Shown here in pieces: positions 9,903 to 19,164 of a stretch of DNA of 64,000 bases. Each line of letters begins with the position of its first letter. The stretch's first letter is position 1. A program made the position numbers and the translations under genes. The stretch comes from Mastigamoeba balamuthi (lineage: Eukaryota > Evosea > Mastigamoebida > Mastigamoebidae). Below the pieces are notes generated by a model. That model searched no databases, was not told the origin of the DNA, and saw only the letters and a program-made list of their open reading frames with translations. Location: assembly GCA_902651635.1 (NCBI GenBank), contig CACRSC010000005.1:641139-705138 (forward strand), read 5' to 3'.

Positions 9903-11682
9903 ATGGACACCGCGGGCGCCTCGGGCTACAGCGGCACCGGGCCGGCGCCGGGCGGCGACGAGGTGGCGCCGATGGTGAACAGGGCCGTGGCAGCGGGCGT
10001 CTCGGGCGTCTCGCTGCTGGGCTGCCTCGTCGTCCTCGTCCTCGCCATCGCCACCGGCCGCGCCCGCTTCCTCAGCTGGCGCTGCATCTGCTACTCTGCC
10101 CTCGGCGAGGCCTTCTGTGCGGCCCTTAGACTCGCCCCCCGCGCCCCTCTGTGCCCGCAGCTGACACGCCGCCCCTCGAAAAGTCACATCAACGCTGGTA
10201 AAGAATCTCGCAATCCCGGATTCCGGAATATCTTCTCCCCCGCGATTCCCCGGAGATACCGGAATCTGAACCGCGCGCCCCCGCAAATCGCGGCCAGCTC
10301 GCCTGCTTCTTCGCGTGGGACAGCATCGCCGACAGCGACGCGCTGTGCAACGCGGCGGGGTTCCTGCACACGGTCTCGACGCTGCAGACGAACCTCTGGG
10401 TGCTCTTCATGAGCGCCGTGCTGCTGCAGCTCGTGCGGCCCTCGGGCGGCCCCAAGCGCCTCCCGGGCTTCCGCGCCGAGCTCGCGTGGGGCACGGCCAC
10501 GCTGGCGCTGAGCTGCCTGTTCGCGGCGTACCCCGTGGCGCACCTGGGGGGCGCAGACTACCTGCGGGTGCGGGCGGGCTGGTGCCACGTGGCCCCGCGG
10601 CCGCGCTGGGGGCGCCTGGTGCCCTACGGCGTCACGTGGGTCGTCATCGCCCTCACCGCTGCCCTCTACGCCTGCGCCTGGACGCACGTGCGCCGCCTCC
10701 GCAGGAGCGGGGCCTCGCGCTCGCCCGCCACCTACTCGGACGAGCGAAGGCGCAGGTACTCGCTCTGATGTTGTGTTGCGCGCTGCGTGTTGTGTGCTGT
10801 CCTTATGTTTTGTGCGCTGATTGTTGAGGGTTGTGTGCTGTGTGCTGTGTCACATGTTATGTTCGTCAAGTGTTGAGTGTTGAGTGTTGAGTGTTGTGTT
10901 GTGTTGTGTTGTGTGTTGTGTGTTGTGTGTTTTGTTGACTGTTGTGTTGCGGTGTGTTGTGTGTTGTGTGTTGTGTGTTGTGTTTTGTGCGTTGTGTGTT
11001 AGGTGCTGTGTGTTTGGTGTTTGGTGTGTGGTGTGCGTGCGTTGCCTGTGCACTGACTGCACGGCCTCCAGGCAGAGACACCTCTGTGTTTGCTGAAGGC
11101 GTTTAGTATCTTTCGCACGGAGAGAGTGAGGCCTGTGCCTCTGATCTCTGCTTTGGTGTGTTGTAATGCCACCGAGAGCACTTCGCCACTACTCTGCCCC
11201 GGCGTTGATTGTGGTGTCCTGGCATTCCACCCTCTCGAGGTCAAAGAAGGCAACTGACACCACTCCTCTATCTCCCCCGCAGGAGGGCGCGGCGTGTGTG
11301 GGGCCTGCTGCAGCAGGTGTGGGCGTACCCGCTGATCCTGGCGATCGTGTGGGTGCCCAGCACCATCGCCCGGGCCGTGGACGCCGTGCGCGGCTACGAC
11401 GGCCACTGGACGAGCCTCGTGGCCTCGGCCACGGTGCCGCTCAACGGCGCCCTGCAGCTGGCCTGCTTCCTGCTGACCTCTGGCGTCGCGGGCGACTGCG
11501 CCTCTGCGGCCTGCCGGGCCGCGCGCGGCAAGAAGGGCGAGGGCGACCCGATGGTGGGCCCCGCGTGGCTGGGCTACGGCACGTGGTCCACGACGCCGCC
11601 CGTCTCGCCGTTCCTGCTGCCCATCTCGCCCGCGCTGTCGCCGGCGTCGTCGCCGAACCTCAGCGCCACGCTGGCCGTCTGA
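9903..11682 (+). CDS. cAMP-receptor-like (class E) seven-helix GPCR
   Basis: Predicted plasma-membrane receptor of the Dictyostelium cAR/Crl type. Exon 1 is 9903 to about 10116, with TM1 GVSGVSLLGCLVVLVLAIA and the start of TM2. Exon 2 runs about 10298-10755: TM3 around LQTNLWVLFMSAVLLQLVRP, TM4 and TM5, with GWCHVA in the extracellular loop as in cAR proteins. Exon 3 is 11283-11682: TM6 WAYPLILAIVWVPSTIARAV and TM7 LVASATVPLNGALQLACFLL. The exon 2/3 junction fits in phase 2. The exon 1/2 junction does not close in frame with GT-AG sites, so it hides either a sequencing error or an unrecognised splice site. The tail after TM7 is short and Ser/Pro-rich, suitable for phosphorylation. Ligand and G protein are unknown. 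Confidence 0.75.
10780..11045 (+). repeat. TGTTG-rich microsatellite tract in the receptor intron
   Basis: The 527-nt intron between TM5 and TM6 is largely repeats built from TGTTG, TGTGT and GAGTGT. The strand is strongly biased, with almost no C over 150 nt or more. This intron is much longer than the others in the region. Confidence 0.85.
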
Positions 11683-11978
11683 CTCCTCTCCAGTAAGCCT
11701 CTGCTCCGCGCGTCGTAACAAAGCCCACCCAGCGGGGGTGCCGTGTAGCTGTGGCGAGCCGCCTGGCGTCTCTCGTGGCCTGGGGGGCGAGGCAGCGCCA
11801 GCAGGCGTCAAGGGACGAGGGCCCCAACGCGCGATGCCCCGGGCCGTCCTTTGGCTCGAGTTGAAGAGCCGCTGCTGTGCGTGGGAGTGCGCACTTGCAT
11901 GGCTGGGCCCTGAGACAGTGGAGATCGGAGATGAGAAGAGCAGCTGAAGGGTCTGTTGTCAGTTGGTGGATAAGAGAA
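11683..11978. other. Transition from CpG-rich genes to CpG-poor DNA
   Basis: This is the 3' flank of the receptor gene. CpG is frequent up to about 11850, then nearly absent. No gene is seen. Confidence 0.4.
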
Positions 11979-13661
11979 GTTAATTGGACAGACCCCATAA
12001 GAAATGATAATGAGCCCTTTGCTCTATACCTCACATTGAGAAGTGTGAAAACTAACTTCAAGGCCAACCAGAAGAGACAATGTACAAACCACTCACATGA
12101 TTGATAACAATGAAGAAGCTGAACACACACATGATGTTTATAGTGATTCTTAAACTGTAAGAAATGATCTCTTCCTTGTATTTGCTGCTGTTCAAGAGCA
12201 AGGGTGCACTGGCCAACCTGGTTAAGGCTGTGAACGAACATCAAAGCTCAGTACCACGTGGTTAAAGAGTGCTGCCTGTCACTAAAGGCGACCACTTTGC
12301 TGTACCAGGTACATCACAGCATGAATTCATTCAAGCCACAAGGTGTGCTGTATATGAGGTATATCACATGACTGGGATCTTGCTCTTGTGCTGGCTCTTC
12401 TGGGCCATTTTCATCCTCAGAGGCCTCTATCATGTGGCATGCACTTCTGATGAGCACCAGGACCAGGTTGGTGAGCCTGCCCTGCATCAGGGACTGCACC
12501 ACGGTCCTGAAGCTCCTGCAGACCAGGGAGAGGGACGCAAGGTTGTCCATGGACACCTGGGAGAGTGTGCCCTCAGTCCACCTCAGGACCAAGTTGACAT
12601 GGTCCTCTGGCCTGCTGCCCTTGTTGATGGTCTGGCACACTGGCCACTCACTGGCCCCCCTCAGTGGCTCGGGCATGTAGCAGGCAGATAGGGTCCTCGT
12701 CACAGCCCAGGTAGTGCTGATGCAGTATGCTGCCCTGGCTGCCACTGACAGGGCCTGGCTCTTCAGCTCAGTGATGTGGCTTATGAACATCGCATCCAGC
12801 TCTGCTGGTGACAGAGAAGGTGATAGGGGAGGAGAACTGCTGTTAATGCCTCTGGCAGGGATGATAGGAGCAGCCAGCCATTGCTGCTGCTACTGCTGGT
12901 TTGGATCTTGTCTCAGTGGCAGGTGCACAATGGCAGAGGCTGCCTTCTCACCAATCTTGATCATGATTAGCCTTTAGTGCTCCTTCTACCACTTGTGTAT
13001 CTCCCAGTTCGAAGGCCCTGATTTGATCATGTCGAGCAAAGAATGAGAACAGGGACAACACTCTGCATATGATGATCTCTTGTGATAACTACACTGTACT
13101 GGACACAAACGATTTGACTCAGATGTAGATGAAGAGAAGAAGGCACAGCTTGTTACAGCTATCAATTAACAAGCTGCAGGAAATGGTTAAGAGAAGTAAC
13201 AGAAGGTGCAGTGCACTCCTGAGAAGGACTGCCATCTTGCTAACTTGTTCATCATCACTGACCGAGGAGAGTGAAAGTGATAGATGCATAAGAATCATTA
13301 GCTTGTTTTGTGCATAATGACTTCATGTTATGTTGTACAACATTGGTTGAGAGAGGGTGAACACTGGGAAAAAGAGAAAAAAGATCTTATTTTCAAGCAA
13401 GTCACTTAGATTATAGTACTGCACCATCTAAGTGACTTTTTGAAAAAAGCACACTAACTCCTGATTCCACGTTTCCCCGATTTGCATGGTAGCATTCAAA
13501 GAAAGTTACCAGAGGAGTTGTCTGTACATTCACTTGCTGCAGTGATTTCTCTGGCTTTTCACCTGTTGCATTTAACAATAAAGAACCAATTCAGAACTGC
13601 CTCAGATCTAATTAGTTTATTACCCTTCCGCCATCAGGGTCGTTAATTCTACCATCTAAAA
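11979..13661. repeat. Left copy of a direct duplication, with an extra 736-bp segment
   Basis: 11979-12207 and 12944-13661 match the abutting right copy (13662-14612) almost base for base. The segment 12208-12943 is present only here. Both copies start with TTAATTGG and end with ACCATCTAAAA, so they are perfectly tandem. The DNA is A/T-rich and CpG-poor. The extra segment's ends share a TGC with the join in the right copy. Confidence 0.9.
12314..12790 (-). pseudogene. Open frame or decayed gene with an F-box-like stretch
   Basis: A 158-codon minus-strand frame lies mostly inside the extra segment of the left repeat copy. It contains MDNLASLSLVCRSFRTVV, resembling the second half of an F-box, followed by a Leu/Val-rich helix. 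Flanking frame continues with stops on both sides (for example a Pro/Ser-rich stretch at 12790-12850). Codon use lacks the GC3 bias of nearby genes, and CpG is scarce. It is best read as a remnant of a gene, but an intact small gene cannot be excluded. Confidence 0.35.
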
Positions 13662-14612
13662 GTTTAATTGGTCAGACCCCATAAGAAATGATAATGAGCC
13701 CTTTGCTCTATACCTCACATTGAGAAGTGTGACAACTAACTTCAAGGCCAACCAAAAGAGACAATGTACAAACCACTCACATGATTGATAACAATGAAGA
13801 AGCTGAACACACACATGATGTTTATAGTGATTCTTAAACTGTAAGAAATGATCTCTTCCTTGTATTTGCTGCTGTTCAAGAGCAAGGGTGCCTTCTCACC
13901 AATCTTGATCATGGTTAGCCTTTGGTACTCCTTCTGCCACTTGTGTATCTCCCAGTTCGAAGGCCCTGATTTGATCATGTCGAGCAAAGAATGAGAACAG
14001 GGATAACACTCTGCATATGATGATCTCTTGTGATAACTACACTGTACTGGACACAAAACGATTTGACTCAGATGTAGATGAAGAGAAGAAGGCACAGCTT
14101 GTTACAGCTATCAATTAACAAGCTGCAGGAAATGGTTATAAGAGAAGTAACAGAAGGTGCAGTGCACTCCTGAGAAGGACTGCCATCTTGCTAACTTGTT
14201 CATCATCACTGACCCAGGAGAGTGAAAGTGATAGATGCATAAGAATCATTAGCTTGTTTTGTGCATAATAACTTCATGTTATGTTGTACAACATTGGTTG
14301 AGAGGGGGTGAACACTGGGAAAAAGAGAAAAAAGATCTTATTTTCAAGCAAGTCACTTAGATTATACTACTGCACCATCTAAGTGACTTTTTGAAAAAAG
14401 CACACTAACTCCTGATTCCACGTTTCCCCGATTTGCAGGGTAGCATTCAAAGAAAGTTACCAGAGGAGTTATCTGTACATTCACTTGCTGCAGTGATTTC
14501 TCTGGCTTTTCACCTGTTGCATTTAACAATAAAGAACCAATTCAGAACTGCCTCAGATCTAATTTGTTATTACCCTTCCGCCATCAGGATCGTTAATTCT
14601 ACCATCTAAAAG
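13662..14612. repeat. Right copy of the direct duplication
   Basis: A 951-bp copy adjoining the left copy, with a few per cent substitutions. It lacks the 736-bp segment, with GTGC joined directly to CTTCTCACC at 13891/13892. A minus frame at 14095-13742 (117 codons) crosses the join and includes SNWEIHKWQKEYQRLTMIK. The equivalent frame is interrupted in the left copy. Whether this frame is expressed is unknown. Confidence 0.85.
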
Positions 14613-14888
14613 TCCAGATCATATGCATTCCCTTCCCATGGATGACCAAGACCCAAGAAGGCAGTGTGTTCTTCTCTTTTTTGACATATTTTATTTGCTA
14701 TGGTGGTGGGGGCATTGACAGCTCTCTTCCACCAGAGATAAGAACACAGTGTTGAGAGAATTATTACTGAATTCGTTGTCTCAGGCCCACAGATACAGGG
14801 TCAGTGGTCAATGAGTCCACTACTGGCAATTCGGGCTTCTACACATCAGCAAGCACGACCCACAAATTGATACGGGAGGCGCAATCCA
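14613..14888. other. CpG-poor intergenic DNA up to a gap
   Basis: No gene is seen. It ends at the single N at 14889, after which CpG-rich coding DNA begins abruptly, so the physical distance between the two sides is unknown. Confidence 0.4.
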
Positions 14889-14889
14889 N
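14889..14889. other. Scaffold gap (single N)
   Basis: One N joins a CpG-poor contig to the interior of the DENN gene. The 3' part of that gene is missing on the left side. Confidence 0.9.
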
Positions 14890-16606
14890 CGCGCACGGCC
14901 TCAGCGACCCGGGCCCACGCGGCGTCGCTCTGCTGCGTCTGCTCCTCGGCGTCGCCCGAGCGCGCGATGGCGCGCAGCAGCGGGCGGACCCTGCGCTCGA
15001 GCTCCGCGCTGCGCGGGACCGGGGCGGGCAGCGGCTCGGGGAGGAAGAGCTCGCGGGCGTCGAGGTCCGCGATGACCACGTCGGCGCTGTAGAGCCTCCG
15101 CGGCACGTCGAGCGTGCCGACGACGAAGGGCACGGGCGCGTCGAGCGCGTCGTGCATGCGCGCGGGCAGCAGTGGCGAGACGAGCGAGCAGTAGCGGAAC
15201 GGCCGCACGAGGGCCACGAGGGCCGTGCAGGCGCGCGAGAGCACCGCGGGGCTCGCGCAGGTCAGCACGACGCGACGCTCGGCCAGCACGGCGCCCAGCA
15301 GCGGCGCCAGCATGCCGCGCGGCATGCAGCGGGCCAGCGCGGGCGCGCCCCACGCGCCGCCCAGCGCGCTGGCCTCGTCGTCGGGGTCGTCGGACCAGCG
15401 CGGCGGCCGCACGAACGTCCGCGCACGCGGGACGTCCTCCGAGGCCACGAAGCTCACGGACTCGCCAGCGCCCGGCGCGCAGAGCGCCCGGTACCTCGCC
15501 AGCGTCGCGAGGACCACGTGCGAGGTGCAGGGCTCCCAGGCCGTCGAGGGCTTGGGCGTCTTGGCTGCGGGCCCCGCGACGAGCGGCCCGCGCGGCGACG
15601 ACTCCAAGTCCTCCGAGAACGAGACCACGTCGCCGCCGTCGTCGTCGCTGCCGCCGCAGGACAAGGGGCTGCCAAGGGGCGCGCAGGCCCAGGCGTCGTC
15701 GCAGACCGTGTGCGAGACGAGGCCGAAGCGGTCGGCCTCGAGCAGGTCGCGCAGCAGACCGAAGTGCAGCCCGTAGAACGGGTACCGCGAGACGACGCAG
15801 TAGCACCGCGGCGCCACGACCCACCCGCCCTGCGACCGCGCGCACGTCGCGATTTGCTCCCTCATCGTCACCTTCCCCGCGCCCCAGACACGTCAGAACG
15901 CGTCGCCAGCCCGCGGAGACGCGGCGCCAGAACCGCTGGGGACGCACAGTCGGCTGCGCGGACCAGTCGCGCAAGACGGGCCAGTTGACGGGCTCCCAGC
16001 GCCAGACGCAGAAGCCGTACCGCGTCGACGCCGCAGCCGACGGCGTGTGCGGAGCGCTGCCGGGCGTCGAGGGCCCGCCGGGGCTCCCATCGCCCGCGGG
16101 GCCCTCGGACAGGGGCGACCCCCCCGCGCGCTCTCCCGCGGGCGCCTCGAGCCGAAAAGAAAACGACGAGCTGCGCAGCGCGCTGGCCGCGCCCCCGCCG
16201 CTGCTGTAGAGCAGGGCCACGATGCCCGTGTCCTCCCCGTCGTCGTCGACGACGGCCGTGGGCACGCAGCCGCGCGGGAAGCAGAACTGTGCGACGCTCG
16301 CGTGCGCTCTCCCGGAGCCCGCGAGCACCCGCGCAGCGGCGCCCGCACGCCCGCCGGCGGCCTCGAGCGCGTCCGCGGGCCCGGCGCCCACGACGAGGAC
16401 CGCGTCGGCCAGCTGCCCACGGGCGGGGGGCCCGCGCGGGGCCTGCGTTGGGCGCGTGGGCGGCGGGGAAGAGAGGCGTGCGAGGCGCTCGGCCTCTGCC
16501 ATCGCGGCCACGCGGCTCAGGTCCACCGCGGGCGGCGCTGGGCGCTCGGCGCGCGGTGCGGCGGCTGCGGGCGGCGCGGGACGGAGCAGGGAGGCGACCC
16601 ACTGCA
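14890..16606 (-). CDS. DENN-domain protein, 3' end lost in gap
   Basis: Predicted Rab guanine-nucleotide exchange factor of the DENN family. It starts at 16606 (MQWVASLLRP). The N-terminal Pro/Ala-rich linker is followed by a uDENN-like region (SVAQFCFPRGCVPTAVVDDD, then TRYGFCVWRWEPVNWP). A small intron lies near 15850-15905. Then come CYCVVSRYPFYGLHFGLLRD and the core DENN helices: MLAPLLGAVLAERRVVLTCA, ALVRPFRYCSLVSPLLP and APVPFVVGTLDVP. A DVVIADLDARELFLPEP strand follows. The frame ends at the N at 14889, so dDENN and any further domains are missing. The exact intron borders were not resolved. The Rab target cannot be inferred. Confidence 0.85.
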
Positions 16607-17603
16607 TGGCGGGCTGCGGGGGCGGGGCTCGGGCGCGGGCTTTTCTCTTTGGTGACGCGGGGGAGTTTTGTTGGTCGTTGTTGGGTTTGGGTTGGCGGCG
16701 GGGATTTTCTGGAAATATCTCGCTGCGAGGGATTGCGTGGTGGTCGGCGCTGGCGGGCGGAGGGGCGCGCGCGGTGGACAGAGGGATGGAGGTGACCGCG
16801 GGTGGTGGACACGGGGCTGGGCCAGGGGCCGGGCGGTCGGGGGTGGCCGGAGACGCGCGCACGGTGATGATTTCCCGGAGTAGGGATCGAGCTCAACACA
16901 ATTCAATTCAATTCAACTCAACTCATCTGAGGCGCCCATATGACGTATCCACTGACAAACAGGGAAGTCCACGAGCAGCAAAGGAGTTATCCTGAGGCGA
17001 AATGAACGCAGACGATCACAGGGGGGAGGCTCGACCAATCAACTGATTCACAGCCTGCAATTGCAAGAGCCACGAGAGAGCGCCGTTGCCGCCACGGTTC
17101 GGTCCCCGGTTCGCTTCCCACAACCGTTTGGGAAAGTCAGAGGATTCTGAGAAATGCACAGGAATGTGCCAACACGATTCCGCCTGTCCCGAAGAAGGCC
17201 CTGCACCTCCTCTGCCGCTGCCAGGACGGAGACTCGGCATATGCCGGGGGCCGCTCGGGACAGGCGGCACCCGCCGGTTGGGAGGGCCACCCCCGAAAAG
17301 TGGCAATCCGGGCGCAATGCACGAGGAATGCACGATGTGCCCCTTTGCCCCGCTGCTTTATCGGCCCTGCCCTACAAGAGGCATCTTGACGTCACCCATC
17401 CACACTCGCGCGGGACCTCCCCACCTCGCTTGGCGGCGCTCGTAGTGCACCGCTCGGCCTCGGCGGCCAGCGCGTGGTTTGGGTCAGATATTTGCCGGTT
17501 GAAGATATCGGAACTCCCGAGTTTTTCCTGAGGACCCCCAGCTGAGCCATTTTTAAAATTTCAGTACTGCCCACCCGCAGGCACCGCAGCAGCAGCCCAG
17601 GCG
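16607..17603. other. Intergenic between divergent DENN and Kelch genes
   Basis: No convincing gene. It includes a GGAAATATCTCGCTGCGAGG element near 16705, repeated AATTCAATTC at 16900-16925, and GATATTTGCC/AAGATATCGG near 17490-17515. A possible acceptor CCACCCGCAG ends at 17580, so an unrecognised 5' exon of the Kelch gene could lie upstream. Confidence 0.4.
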
Positions 17604-18884
17604 ATGCAACTCCGGACACGGGCCCTGGCGCTGGCGATGGCCCAGCACGAGCGCGTGGGCCGCGACAGCCCCGCAGGCCTGCTGACGTGCTTCCTGGCCC
17701 GCGACATCGCCGTCATGGCTTTCCGTGCACGCAAGTCCGCACCGGAAAACTGCACTTCGCAACCGCCTGCACCGCACCTGACGCGCCTGGCGCCCCGGCT
17801 GCACGCAGGATCTACGCGATAGCGGGCCAGGTGGACCCCAGCGGCAACCTGACCGAGTCGATCGAGGAGTACGACGAGGCCGGCGACGCCTGGTGCGTTT
17901 TGCCGCCCGCGGCGGGCCGTCTGGGCACGCGCAGATTCTGCCCCGCGGCAGCCAGCGCCCGCGGCGTCGTGTACGTCTCGGGGGGCATGGCCGGGGGGCA
18001 GGTCACCAGCGTGGACACGTTCTGCGCGCAGCCCGACGGCGCGCTGGGCCTCGCGCGTGCGAGTTCGGTGCCCGAGCTGAAAAACGCGCGGTGGCTGCAC
18101 GCCAGCGCGTCGCTGCGGGGCAGCGTCGCCGTCGTCGGGGGGTTCAGCTCGACCCAGGGCAACCTCGCCTCCCTCGAGCTCCTGGACCCGCAGACCGGCG
18201 TCTGGAGCGACGGCCCTGCGCTCCCCGTCCCCCGGGAAGGCACGCAACGCTCCCCGCCTTTATGCCCCCAAATCAATTGTGTGCGAAGATACCCCGCACG
18301 CAAATGGTACTCGGACTGGAGTGCGGGTCGTGGGCAAGGGAAACAGCGCATGGGGGAGGCATTGGGAGGGCTCTCGTGAGCGCTGTGGGCGCTATCAACT
18401 GATTATTTGCTGACTGGGCTCTCTCACTGCAGGCCTGGCGGCTGCCGAGTGCGAGGGCGGGCTGTACGCGCTGGGCGGATGCAGCGGGCCCATGCACTCG
18501 CTGGTCGACAGGTACGACGGGGCCTCTGGCGCGTGGGTCAAGTGCGCGCCGCTGCCCGAGGCCCGGCGGGTCCTGGGCGCCGCCTCGCTGGGCGGCTGCG
18601 TGTGGGCCGTCGGCGGCCAGAGCGACGCCATGAGCTCCAGCACGCGCACCGACTGCTACGACGCGGCCAGCGACAGGTGGCTGCAGGGCCCGCACCTGCC
18701 CGAGGGCAAGCACTCGCTCGCCGTCGTCGCGTTCGGGGGCCGCGTCGTCGCCATGGGCGGCGCCACAAAGCACAGCGCGAGCTCCAAGGACGTCTGGGCC
18801 CTCGACCCCCGCGCCGGCAGGTGGGACGACCTCTGCAGCCTCGTCGTCCCGCGCGCCTGGCACACGGCCGCCGTCATCGACTGA
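17604..18884 (+). CDS. Kelch-repeat protein
   Basis: A beta-propeller protein of about 321 aa as modelled. Exons are 17604-17686, 17809-18239 and 18433-18884; phases match. At least five kelch blades are visible: IYAIAGQ, VVYVSGGM, VAVVGGF, GGLYALGG, CVWAVGGQ and RVVAMGG, each followed by a Tyr/Asp-x-W element such as YDEAGDAWCVLP, YDGASGAWVKCAP and LDPRAGRWDDL. Intron 2 starts with GC, not GT (GAAG|GCACGC), yet joins PVPREG to LAAAECEG perfectly in frame. The N-terminal 28 residues match no known domain (no BTB or F-box seen), and an upstream exon is possible. The binding partner is unknown. Confidence 0.8.
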
Positions 18885-19164
18885 GCGGAGCGCGGTCGTA
18901 TTTTTTATCAGATCTCTCTCTCCCTTCTCAAAACTCGCCGCCAGCAATTCAATTGAATAACACAGCGCCCGCCCCTTATTAGAGTATTTCAATCGCCCGT
19001 GTGCCCGCTGTGCCTGTGCGTGCCCTCTTGTGCTTGTACGAGCGGGAGGGAATCGAGACGAGGTTCCATACAATGGTCGGATTCCTTTTCGCGCAGAGAT
19101 ATTAACCCGCGGAGAGATACGCGGATCTTCTGGATATCCCCAGTCGATCACAGCGCTTTGCGGG

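Noticed and set aside
11979-14612. Transposon or LTR element
   Set aside because: The two copies abut directly with no terminal inverted repeats, no target duplication and no transposase or reverse-transcriptase signature.
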